Under the pieces are notes generated by a model. It was not told the origin of the DNA. It did no database searches and saw only the letters and a list, made by a program, of their open reading frames with translations. The translations under genes and the position numbers were made by a program. Of a DNA stretch of 64,000 bases, positions 55,301-62,888 are shown piece by piece; the stretch's first letter is position 1; every line of letters starts with the position of its first letter. Source of the stretch: Phlebotomus papatasi (taxonomy: Eukaryota > Arthropoda > Insecta > Diptera > Psychodidae); NCBI RefSeq assembly GCF_024763615.1, contig NC_077222.1, positions 23,746,001 through 23,810,000 on the forward strand. Reading direction: 5' to 3'.

Positions 55301-58300
55301 ATTCTGTCTGGAAAACTCATTTTTTGCACATTTAGAAAATTAAAAGGTTTCTTTTAAAATTTATCAGTTTGAGTACTAAATATCAATTACATAATTTTTT
55401 TAAACTTGTGAACAAATAAAAAGTGCGTATTTAGTGCAATTGCAGAGCCTTTTATTAATGTGCATAATTTAAGTTCGTTTATTTAATACTCTGGCAACAC
55501 AGTTTTTTTTATACATTTGGAAAATCCTGAGCTTTTTTTAAGTTTTATCAGTCTCTGTACTAATTTTCAATCACAGAAAATTCTTAAATTTGGGCACAAT
55601 TTATTTATCCCTTTTTATGAATAGTTAGTTACTACACATGCAGAAATTTCCAGTTTCAATACAACTACACAATTTCAATTAACATTTTTGATGTATTTTA
55701 TTAGTGTACTAAATGTTTTTGAACATTGCAAAATGAAGTATGTATTGTAAATTTAATTTTGATTCCAAATGCCAAACTTAAAATGCATATTATTTTTAGT
55801 ACTAAATAAATATCATATATTCAATGAATTAAATAAATAATTTGATTTGACCCTCATGCTTTTGTATGCTTTGTTTTGCTTTGTTATTTCTATAAATTAT
55901 TAATTATCTTCAATATATTAAACTTGTACTAAATTTAAAACTGTACTAAATGTTAATAACATACATATTATTATTCATGTATATTCATATAGAATACAAA
56001 CGTTCGTTTCAAGATTTATTTATTTCAAGCCATTTCCGCCTTGTTGTTATTTTTTGTAAACATTTGAAAATGTGTACTAAAATATTTTGTGAAAAGAACT
56101 ATAGCTTTTGCGGAACAATTGAAAATAAATAAGTCAAAGTTGAGCAATAAATAAACATAATAAATTAATTTCTTTTTTTAAATGTCAATCCTGTACTAAA
56201 AATCTCGGTTTATTTTTTAGTACAAGTGTAATTTTTATTTATAACTTATGTGTAATTGATTCTATCACTTTTTGATTATATTCATTAATTATCCAGCTCT
56301 CCATCAAGATTTTTTTATTCAGAGAAATTTCAAATTGACCAATTCGGTTAAAATTATTTTCTATTTTGATGCTTTTTCCAGGTGTTTACGTGTCAATCCA
56401 AAAGGGCTGGATGAGGAAAGCAAAGACTACCTGTCCCTTTACCTTCTCTTAGTATCATGTAACAAATCTGAAGTTAGAGCCAAATTTAAATTTTCTATTT
56501 TAAATGCAAAACGCGAGGAGACCAAAGCGATGGAGTCACAAAGAGCATATAGATTTGTTCAGGGGAAAGATTGGGGCTTCAAGAAGTTCATAAGGCGGGA
56601 CTTTCTGCTCGACGAAGCGAATGGTTTGCTTCCTGAGGATAAATTAACAATATTTTGCGAGGTAGGTGATGAAAGGGTAATTTGAGGGATTTTTGAAATT
56701 AGAACAAATTTAATTTGGTGCATTTTGCTGCAATGTCTGTAGGTTAGCGTCGTTGCTGATAGTGTTAATATATCAGGCCAGAGCAATATCACACAGTTCA
56801 AAGTGCCCGAATGCAAATTGTCAGAAGATCTGGGAAATCTGTTCGATAGCGAACGTTTTAGTGATGTCACATTGGCTGTTGGTGGTCGAGAATTTCAGAC
56901 TCACAAAGCAATTCTCGCTGGTGAGTTTTTTTTTTTTAATTTTATAGAAAGAAAAAAGTAATAGGAATTTTTGCAAATGCGCTTTTTCTCTTTTTCTTTT
57001 TTCCCCTTCCCTTCCCGGGGGGAAATGCAGCAAGAAGTCCTGTCTTTGCTGCGATGTTTGAACATGAAATGGAGGAAAGGAAACAGAATCGTGTCGCCAT
57101 TACAGATGTGGACCATGAAGTGCTCAAAGAGATGCTTCGATTTATTTACACAGGGAAAGCACCGAATTTAGAGAAGATGGCTGATGATCTCCTAGCAGCC
57201 GCAGACAAGGTAATAAAAAGAAGAATAAGACGACAAAAAAATACAATAAAAAATTCAATGGCGGAAGAAATTAAATGAAGAGAAGTGGAAGAAGCAAAAA
57301 AAAATCTCTGCAATTTTCTCAATGTCTCACTTTTCTTTGCAGTATGCCCTAGAAAAGCTGAAAGTGATGTGTGAAGAAGCGCTTTGTGTTAATCTGTCTG
57401 TGGAGACAGCGGCTGATACTCTCATTTTGGCTGATCTTCACAGTGCTGATCAACTCAAAGCACAAACGATAGATTTTATCAATACGTAAGTAGATATTTT
57501 TGAATTTACCTAAATTCCTTAGGAAATGAAAAAAAAAAACGAGAAAGCCCTAACACTGAGAAAAAACGTAAAATCAACATTTTTTAATGTTAATTTTACA
57601 AATTTTTAAAGGTAAAATTAACATGAAAAAGTGTAACTTTAACCCCTAATACACCTAAAAAGCATAATATTTACACCGATTTCGGATCAAAACTACAGGG
57701 TAAAATTAACATTTCCGGAATGCAATTTTAACTTTTTCGGATTTCTCTCTGTGAAGAGATTATTTAGAATTCTCATTCGTTCAAATACCTTTAACTTTTC
57801 TTTAGTGAAGAATTAAATCAGGTAACTAGAATCGAAGCTATAGCCATCTAAATACCAAAAAACACCAAAGAAAGTTTTGCCTAGATTACAGGCCTTAAAA
57901 GCAAATTAAACACAAAATGATAGATTAGCCAAAAAAAACAGAATTATGGTCCTATTTTAATAAAAAATGAAAAGGGGAAATCTTCCTCCTGAACATTTTT
58001 TTAGTACATGACTGTTCTAAAGTGCTTCAAATTGACTTCCTTGTGTTGGCCCCCATTACGATTATTTTTTGGTTTTAGAACTCTACGAGGACTGGAGAAC
58101 ACACTCGAGACAGGAAGCAACACAAAAAAGTCGATAATTCAGACATATACTAAAAAAAGTGATTATAAGAAAGATTTCTGGTGCTATTCCAATGGAAAAT
58201 TAACGTGTTTTTTTTAGCACTTTACTGTTCTCAAGTGTTTCTGATTTAGAGACTTTTCTTTGTGTTGGTTCGTGTCTCGACTGTTTCCTGAGTTCTCGCC

Positions 58301-61300
58301 GTATTCTGAAACCACCAAAAAGTTATGACAGGAACCAATATAAAAAATTGATTATGTAGAAGCACTTGAGAATAACAAAGTGCTAAAAAAAACACGCTAA
58401 AAAAGAGAAATCTTTTGCCTGATTTTTTTTTAGTACTTGATTGTTTTCAATTGCATCTACATAATCGAATTTTCCTTGAGTTAGTTATTATTTCGTGGTT
58501 TTAAAACACGATGAACACTGGGCAAAACGTTTTAAAAACAGAAACCAAAACAAGGAATTGTCGATAATACAGATACACTTGAGAACAGTCATGTACTTAA
58601 AAAAATGTTCAGGAGAAAGATTTCCCCTTTTAGCACATTTCTTTTAGCACTTTACTGTTCTCAAGTACTTCTGCCTAATCGAGTTTTATTTGTGTTGGTT
58701 TCTGTCTCGCCTATTTTCCTCATTCTTCGCCGTGTTCTAAAACCACTAAATAGTCCTGATAGGAACTAATACAAGGAAAAGTCCAGTATGTAGAAACACT
58801 TGAGAACAGTAAAGTGCTAAAAAAAATATGCTGTAAAAAGGAGAAATCTTTAACCTGAACATTTTCTTTAGTACATGGCTGTTCTCAAGTTCTTCTACCT
58901 CATCGAGTGCTCTTTGTGTTAGTTGCTGTCAGGCCTACTTAGTGGTTTTAAAATACGACGAGGACTGGGAAGAACAGTCCTGACGCGAACCAAAACAAAG
59001 AAAAGTCGGTAATGCGTAAGGGCTTGAGAACAGTCATATACTAAAAAAAAAAGTTCAGGAGAAAGATTTCCTCTTTTAGTAAATTTCTTTTAGCACTTTA
59101 CTGTTCTCAAATACTTCAGCCTAATCGACTTTCCTTTTATGATTGTTTCCTGTCATGACTATTTGGGGATATTGAAACACGATGACGACTGGGAAAAAAC
59201 GTCCAGACCAGAACCAATAACAAAGGAATGTCGATAATGCAGAAGCAATAGAAAACAGTTATATACTAAACAAATTGTTCAATAGAAAAATTCCCCTTGG
59301 TAGTATAGTAGAAAGTATTTCACTGAAATACTTACATTAGATATCAAATAATTTTTTTAGCTTTATTACTTGAAAAGAGAAACTTAATTATTATATAATA
59401 TTAGTTTTTTGTAAATCTTTAAATCAGTATCATCGCCCAATGTAATTTAATCGAACATAATTTTCCATCATTTTTATCGATCAGACTAAACAATAAAAAA
59501 AGAACATTGCGACTTTTTGGACAGTAGAAAATCAAATTTAATCAATTATTATTGCAATTCCTCTATTAACTGGAATTGCAAAAATTCGCAGCTTCAAATT
59601 TTGTGAAATCAACGTGAAAGAATTGGCAAAAAAAGTAAATTAAGAAAATTGCATTGTCGCAATAAACATTTTAAATGTTAATGATGCGGACTAAATTGAT
59701 TTTCTCTGAAAGATTTTAGGTTAAATATTTAGCAGAACAGTAGCAATTTTAGGTCATGTTTGAGCTCGTTGGAACGGTCTTGGAATGTCCAAGAAAACAG
59801 AACAAGTTCCAATCGGTTTTGAAACGATAATGAACCTGTTCATAACCGATAAACAATTTTTATTCGAAATTCAATTACAATATTGCTCCTGAGGTGTATT
59901 TGGACCGTGTTTTGTTTTTGAGTGATTTATAAATCGGTTTAAAACGGTTCTAAATCGGTACTTCTTAAACGGTTATAAACCGATAAATAATTTTTGTCCG
60001 AAAATCAATTCTATTACTCTTAGAATTATTTTGGGGATCTTTTGACTGATTTGTCAATCGTTTTGAATCGATTGACAAGAGATAAACAGTAGATGATACT
60101 TTTGAGGTATATCATCTAATACGGGTTTTAGATCTAAGGCTTAGACATAAAGCTTAACTTCTCTAAGTTCTTATTAGTCGAAAATTTTTGGGAAATTTGG
60201 CTTTAGAAATGGACTATCAGGGTGAATAATTCTATTTGAATCAGAAGAACCAAAATTAAATTGGTAACTATTTAGGATTTTGAGGCTGCCTTCAGAATAA
60301 GGCTAAACCTCTAATCTGAACACGGTCTAAGTCACGCCTTAAAAAAGTTTACGGCTAAAATACCCAATATCCTTTTTAAATTATCTTGGCGCTAGTTCTA
60401 CCCTCGAGCGGCGGACACAGGAAAAACACTGAGTTTAGATACTAAGTAACATATAGCGCTCTAGGACCCCATTCTTTATTTTTTTTCCATAATTTATTGC
60501 TTAAATAAATTTAAAAATAAATAAAACAAACTTATGGAAATAAATTCGGAAGCGTCAATTTTTTTTGACTTATTTAATATTTTTATGAACTTATATCAAA
60601 CTTTGGATTTAGAATTATATTTTTTTGCATTTTTGTACTATTTGTAGGGTAAATTAAGCTAATTCAAAACCTGCTCCAAATGGAAATTTTTCCCCACTCC
60701 AAATGGAAACGTCATTGTTTTCATGATAAATACAGTATTAAATTATTATATTTATATATTTTCTATACCACAGTTTCATTATTTAGTTAATTTTGCTCCA
60801 AATAAAGCGAAAATCCATTCATGTTCACAAATTTTTATTTGTTAATTCCTCAGAAAAATTAAAAATGTACCTTTTCACCATTGAATTTTTCATCGATCGA
60901 CCATGTTTTCCAATGGAAAACGCAATAAAGTGACTGTTGTTTATTCGTTTTGTTTAACATTTATGTCATATTTCTGGCTAATTTTAATTAAATTAAGTGC
61001 TAATCTTTATTGTTAACGGTACGTGAAGTTTTCAAATGAAATAATTGCCTATTTCGTGAACAAAAAGGGTTTTTCTGAAGTGTTTGCAAATGCTTCAATA
61101 GGAAACCCCGGAAATATGACTTTTTTGGAGAGCTTTTTTTATTGTTTTAGATGAGAAAGGGGAAAAGACCACGAATAAGAAAAAAATCTTGCACTCAAGA
61201 GCAACTCTTCAAGGTTTTGGAAGCCTTTCGTCGCGGTTTCACTTACACTGTTTGTCTCCATTTAGAAACTTACCCTTGTCTCCATTTAGATTAATTTGTT

Positions 61301-62035
61301 TCCAATAGAAGCATTTTACGATCGCGTATTTTTCTTGTATTTAAGAATTTTTCAAATTATATCTAAAGAATTTTCACTAAACAGTAACATTCTAGAAGAG
61401 TCAAGGAGCAAATTTATTTAATTCTCTTCAGAAAAAAAATATGAACTTAATGTGTTGAATCTTCTGTCAAAATTAAAGTGTCTGGAAATGGTTTTGAATT
61501 AGGACATTTACCCTTTAGAATTCTTGAGTAAATAAATGCAATTTAACGTGAATGTTATTTAAAATGGGAAATTTTTCGTGGTGGAGGAAGAAGCTTCCAG
61601 AAATGGTGTGAAATGCAAAATATCCGGAAGATTGCTGTAAATTCCGGGTCAAAGTGCCTTTCTCCATTTGATCAAAGGTTCTCAATTTAGGGCTTTCTCT
61701 CTTGGGTCAGTTTTTGTTTGTGTTCCATTTCTTTCATTCTTGGTCAACTCCTTCGCCATGTGCAAGGTGTTTGATGTGTGTAATAAAATTAAAGGAAGGC
61801 AAAAAAAAAGGCACAAGAAAAGAGGGTGAAATTGAATATTCAGAACAAAGAGAGTGGTACCGTATTTCTTATATCCTGTATGACTTTTAGACATGCAACT
61901 GACGTGATGGAGACACTGGGGTGGAAAAATATGATATCGACACATCCGCACCTCATTGCTGAGGCATTTCGCGCCCTAGCGACGCAACAAGTCCCACCAA
62001 TTGGTCCGCCACGGAAGCGTGTTAAGATGAGCTGA
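31227..62035 (+). CDS. rdx: Roadkill/SPOP: MATH-BTB adaptor of CUL3 ubiquitin ligase, 7 exons, 374 aa
   Basis: Coding segments are 31227-31304, 53913-54034, 56382-56661, 56743-56920, 57031-57209, 57343-57485 and 61891-62035. They total 1125 nt, or 374 codons plus TGA. The three small introns are 56662-56742, 56921-57030 and 57210-57342. In the family, the MATH domain (about residues 28-166) binds substrate degrons, the BTB domain (about 180-297) recruits CUL3 and dimerises, and the C-terminal BACK-like part (about 300-360) oligomerises. Ci/Gli degradation in Hedgehog signalling is the known fly role. MATH cleft residues Y87, F102, Y123, W131, F133 and K134 are all present, as are BTB dimer residues L186, L190, L193 and I217. 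Residue 353, important for BACK self-association and Tyr in human SPOP, is Phe here. The basic tail PPRKRVKMS (366-374) is a likely nuclear localisation signal. The start is ATG 31227, which gives exactly the SPOP length. The frame is also open upstream in exon 1, so a longer N-terminal isoform is possible. Family identity is near certain; residue positions in the human protein are from memory. Confidence 0.97.
32120..32370. repeat. Dispersed repeat, diverged copy of 20094-20345
   Basis: Contains GAAACCTTAGAAAACTGGGC and TAAAGACCGCTTAA in the same order as the other copies. Confidence 0.5.
32380..32635. repeat. Diverged solo copy of the 57960-59300 array unit
   Basis: Contains TTTAGCACATGACTGTTCTC and, at the other side, GGTTTGAGAACAG, separated by a roughly self-complementary middle. 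Confidence 0.65.
32806..33854. mobile_element. Longer (1049 bp) member of the GGGTAAGTGTGCC family in rdx intron 1
   Basis: Both termini and about 60 bp of each subterminal region match the 430-bp copies, with TA on both sides. The interior is longer and different, so it is closer to a parental element or carries an insertion. No transposase open frame is visible; the interior frames are short. Confidence 0.8.
34197..34518. mobile_element. Inverted-repeat element with CACTATAGGCCA / TGGCCTATAG ends
   Basis: CTCACTATAGGCCA near 34204 is mirrored by TGGCCTATAGCGGG near 34499. Outer boundaries are approximate. Confidence 0.55.
34882..35210. mobile_element. MITE, TIR CAGTAGAGTCTCTCAAATC
   Basis: Right end TTTAGAAGACTCTACTG; TA on both sides. 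Related to 45363-45672. Confidence 0.75.
37604..37808. mobile_element. MITE, 205 bp, TIR GGGGAAAGTACTCTGCCTTCGA
   Basis: Right end reads TCGAAGGGAGAGTACTTTTCCC; TA at 37602-37603 and 37809-37810. Its right 45 bp belong to the large palindrome that follows. Confidence 0.85.
37764..37992. repeat. Near-perfect palindrome, two 109-bp arms, 11-nt spacer
   Basis: Arms 37764-37872 and 37884-37992 are inverted copies with 3 mismatches and no gaps by my reading; the spacer is AATCCCGCAAA. The outer 45 bp are the MITE end and the inner 64 bp are flanking sequence. Confidence 0.95.
39904..40157. mobile_element. Inverted-repeat element, GGGTAAAGTG ends
   Basis: GGGTAAAGTGATATAATTTG at the left and ACTTGTACCACTGTCC... 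CACTTTACCC at the right, with repeated TACAAGTTGGACA words in opposite orientation in the two halves. Confidence 0.7.
41232..41266. repeat. (ATT)n microsatellite
   Basis: ATT triplet run with one G interruption in rdx intron 1. Confidence 0.95.
42828..43490. repeat. TIR-like element flanked by long direct repeats
   Basis: Direct repeats of about 44-47 bp (42828-42871 and 43444-43490) share GAAGACTGAGATTGACAAAT. Inside them are inverted ends ACCCATCAAATAATT (42872-42886) and AATGATTTGACGGGT (43414-43428). The interior has CTGCAGAAAATCTGCAG words. Confidence 0.7.
45363..45672. mobile_element. MITE, TIR CAGTAGACTCTCTTTAAAATTCGG
   Basis: Right end reads CCGAATTTGCGAGAGTCTACTG; TA on both sides. 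Confidence 0.8.
45767..46019. mobile_element. CACTGAG MITE, copy 5, in rdx intron 1
   Basis: Begins CACTGAGAAAAAACGGGGGT and ends GGATTTCTCTCAGTG; same orientation as copy 1. Confidence 0.85.
46065..46301. mobile_element. Half copy of the CACAG foldback family
   Basis: Begins CACAGAAAAAAAAATTTGC and carries the TTCGTAAATG words but lacks the right half. The following bases resemble the end of the repeat at 16324-16567. Confidence 0.65.
47000..47170. repeat. Dispersed element with AGCAAAAATATGCTG hairpin
   Basis: A reverse relative is at about 42484-42665; both share AGCTGAAAAAGC-type ends and CGCGAGACAGTG/CACTGCCTCGCG. Positions 47104-47142 form a 17-bp perfect stem with a 5-nt loop. Confidence 0.65.
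49693..49971. mobile_element. MITE, TIR AGGAGAGACCGGGGCAGCAT
   Basis: Right end reads ATGCTACCCCGGTCTTCTCT. The left end overlaps a TA. The interior GGGGTTCATCAATAAGATGA word recalls 24474-24503. Confidence 0.75.
50125..50150. repeat. (AT)13 microsatellite
   Basis: Perfect AT dinucleotide run in rdx intron 1; a shorter one lies at about 49790-49803. Confidence 0.95.
51121..51415. repeat. Dispersed GC-richer repeat, reverse relative at 12604-12800
   Basis: Contains ACTGCTCGAACTCCGC and, further on, CGGCTAGAGATAGAGACTTG followed by a C-rich run. The 12604 copy reads the same order on the other strand; a short relic is near 24841-24870. Confidence 0.65.
51540..51855. repeat. GAACCGGTT repeat with internal tandem of about 108 bp
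   Basis: GAACCGGTTCAGAAACGATA at 51617 and GAACCGGTTATGAACCGATA at 51726 start similar sub-units that each run through AATTCTATTA-like and GAGTGATTTATAAATCG-like words. A diverged copy is at 59757-60090. Confidence 0.7.
53913..54034 (+). CDS. rdx: rdx exon 2: start of MATH domain
   Basis: Acceptor TTTATTTTCAG ends at 53912 and donor TG/GTAAGA begins at 54035. It encodes residues 27-66 (VKVVKFSYMWTINNFSF through DKLK) and the first two bases of W67. Phase joins exactly to exon 1 and exon 3. This is the first strands of the MATH fold. Confidence 0.97.
54035..56381 (+). other. rdx: rdx intron 2, dense in GTACTAAA motifs
   Basis: Bounded by GTAAGA and TTTTTCCAG. It carries roughly sixteen copies of GTACTAAA/TTTAGTAC or one-base variants between 54150 and 56225, in both orientations. 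A short inverted element, CTCTACACACTA...TTAGTGTATAGA, sits at about 54666-54797. No hidden exon is visible. Confidence 0.9.
56382..56661 (+). CDS. rdx: rdx exon 3: core of MATH domain with the substrate cleft
   Basis: Acceptor TTTTTCCAG ends at 56381 and donor GAG/GTAGGT begins at 56662. It completes W67 and encodes residues 68-160, including every named substrate-cleft residue (Y87, F102, Y123, W131, F133, K134). The stretch from 68 to 160 is, as I recall, almost unchanged from fly to human, so this exon is the best anchor for orthology. Confidence 0.98.
56743..56920 (+). CDS. rdx: rdx exon 4: MATH-BTB linker and start of BTB
   Basis: Acceptor TGTCTGTAG ends at 56742 and donor GCTG/GTGAGT begins at 56921. 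It encodes residues 161-219 and the first base of A220. It contains the dimer-interface leucines L186, L190 and L193 and also I217. The GGREFQTHKAIL motif is typical of BTB domains. Confidence 0.97.
57031..57209 (+). CDS. rdx: rdx exon 5: BTB domain core
   Basis: Acceptor GGAAATGCAG ends at 57030 and donor AAG/GTAATA begins at 57210. It encodes the end of A220 through K279, including RSPVFAAMFEHEMEE, the family's CUL3-contacting region, and RFIYTGKAPNLEKMADDLLA. The preceding 110-bp intron has an unusual G-rich patch (CCCGGGGGG) just before the acceptor. Confidence 0.97.
57343..57485 (+). CDS. rdx: rdx exon 6: end of BTB and start of BACK-like region
   Basis: Acceptor TTTCTTTGCAG ends at 57342 and donor AATAC/GTAAGT begins at 57486. 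It encodes residues 280-326 and two bases of T327. YALEKLKVMCEEAL is the last BTB helix, and ILADLHSADQLKAQTIDFIN starts the C-terminal oligomerisation region. Confidence 0.97.
57554..57753. mobile_element. CACTGAG MITE, copy 6, in rdx intron 6
   Basis: 200 bp. Begins CACTGAGAAAAAACG and ends GGATTTCTCTCTGTG, with an internal deletion near the left end. It sits 68 bp after the exon 6 donor. Confidence 0.85.
57960..59300. repeat. Array of about six palindromic units of about 200 bp in rdx intron 6
   Basis: Each unit is an inverted repeat: one arm holds a CTTTACTGTTCTCAAGTGCT-type word and the other its complement. Units start near 57960, 58202, 58400, 58628, 58840 and 59082. Odd units use TTTAGTACATGACTG and even units TTTAGCACTTTACTG, so the higher-order period is about 420 bp. 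Confidence 0.85.
59757..60090. repeat. Second copy of the GAACCGGTT repeat, in intron 6
   Basis: Same order as the 51540 copy: GAGCTCGTTGGAACGGTCTT, AACCGATAAACAATTTTTAT, GTGATTTATAAATCGGTT, AACCGATAAATAATTTTTGT. Confidence 0.7.
60115..60345. repeat. Dispersed repeat, diverged copy of 20094-20345 in intron 6
   Basis: Contains AGATCTAAGGCTTAGACATA at one side and GGCTAAACCTCTAATCTGAA at the other. Confidence 0.55.
60647..61513. mobile_element. 867-bp inverted-repeat element in rdx intron 6
   Basis: Left end GGGTAAATTAAGCTAATTCA and right end GAATTAGGACATTTACCC; TA precedes the left end. CTCCAAATGGAAA and TTTCCATTTAGA words recur inside. No transposase frame is visible. Confidence 0.7.
61891..62035 (+). 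CDS. rdx: rdx exon 7: C-terminal region and stop codon
   Basis: Acceptor TATGACTTTTAG ends at 61890. The exon completes T327 and encodes HATDVMETLGWKNM through PPIGPPRKRVKMS, with TGA at 62033-62035. The GPPRKR-type basic tail is the conserved family C-terminus. The exon probably continues into the 3' UTR; the frame after the TGA stays open and is listed separately. Confidence 0.97.
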
Positions 62036-62041
62036 AATAAA
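62036..62041 (+). promoter_or_regulatory. AATAAA immediately after the rdx stop
   Basis: The canonical polyadenylation hexamer abuts the TGA with no gap and is followed by a GT-containing stretch. If used, it would cut within the first tens of bases of the 3' UTR and exclude the downstream open frame. Hexamers are common in AT-rich DNA, so use is uncertain. Confidence 0.3.
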
Positions 62042-62500
62042 TTGTTGATATCTGGTACGGGTCTTGCTAATATATCAACCTATAGCAATGGCACCGACAT
62101 CACCTACGATACACAATGTGACAATTGCAATACAATCAACAACAACAACAACAACAATGGGATTGATAGTAACAAGACGACAACATCAACAACAGCAACA
62201 ACAATCTTTCTCCCATCGATATCATCGACATTGACAACGGCATGTGCCACAAATTCCGCAATTGTTGTCCAAGGATCCAATCTCAACACTTTTCACCGAC
62301 ATCACCATCATCATCATCATCATCACCATCATCTACGACAGACGTCTTCTGTGATGCACCACTCTTCCGCCACGCCAACATCCATGGGCACCAGCAATGC
62401 ATCAACAATTGCTGGATGCCCAATGGACGAGAAACTTGGCAAGATCTCTATTGTGAGTGACAATTTGATCCTCTCGCATCTCCAGCAGAGATCTGTTTGA
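62036..62500 (+). other. 154-codon open frame directly after, and in phase with, the rdx stop codon
   Basis: The reading frame of rdx continues uninterrupted from the codon after TGA 62033-62035 to the TGA at 62498-62500. The predicted extension begins NKLLISGTGLANISTYSNGT. It has a seven-Asn run, a Ser/Thr-rich segment, an 11-His run (62300-62332) written with mixed CAT and CAC codons, and an ordinary-looking end (CPMDEKLGKISIVSDN). Codon use is much more GC-balanced than the surrounding introns. There is no ATG near its beginning, so it would need readthrough of the TGA or an alternative splice. An AG at 62084-62085 would give the right phase from exon 6. It may instead be only a CA-rich 3' UTR; triplet repeats help keep frames open. 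I do not recognise a domain. Confidence 0.55.
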
Positions 62501-62888
62501 ATTCACCAAACAACAGCAACATCAACATTTTCTTTTTGGGGCTTTGTGAGAGGGATGAATTTTTTTTCCGTAGATGGTGAGCTAAAAAAAACACTTCCTT
62601 TTCTTCATTATTATTATATTTTTTTTCTTAGTGACACCTATTTGAGGGACATTTTGTAATTTTTTTGTTGTTTTTAAATCACAAAAGAAAGAGAGGGTTT
62701 GGCGAAATCAACATGTTTTCCTCTTGAGAAAAGTTGCACAAAATTGAACAAAAATTAATTAAAACATTTTTTGGTTTTGAGTAAATCATGCGGAGTCTTG
62801 ATGGGGATACTTGGGAAATGCTCAAATATTTTGGAAAATTAATGAAAAATTGCAAAGGAAACTAAGTAGCTAATGAGAGTTGGAAATT
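62501..62888. other. Downstream flank of rdx, AT-rich
   Basis: Probably 3' UTR or intergenic. It contains poly-T tracts and no exon, RNA gene or repeat that I can identify. Confidence 0.5.

Larger units (their letters stand above)
57486..61890 (+). other. rdx: rdx intron 6 (4.4 kb), repeat-filled
   Basis: Bounded by GTAAGT and GACTTTTAG. In order it holds a CACTGAG element (57554-57753), a six-unit palindromic array (57960-59300), a GAACCGGTT-type repeat (59757-60090), a dispersed repeat (60115-60345) and a long TA-GGG inverted-repeat element (60647-61513). Positions 59300-59750 and 61520-61890 show nothing specific. Confidence 0.9.

Noticed and set aside
62242..62460. Second open frame overlapping the readthrough candidate
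   Set aside because: It is the shifted reading of the same CA/CAT triplet tract (Ser/Pro run instead of His run); the rdx-phased frame is longer and starts exactly at the stop.
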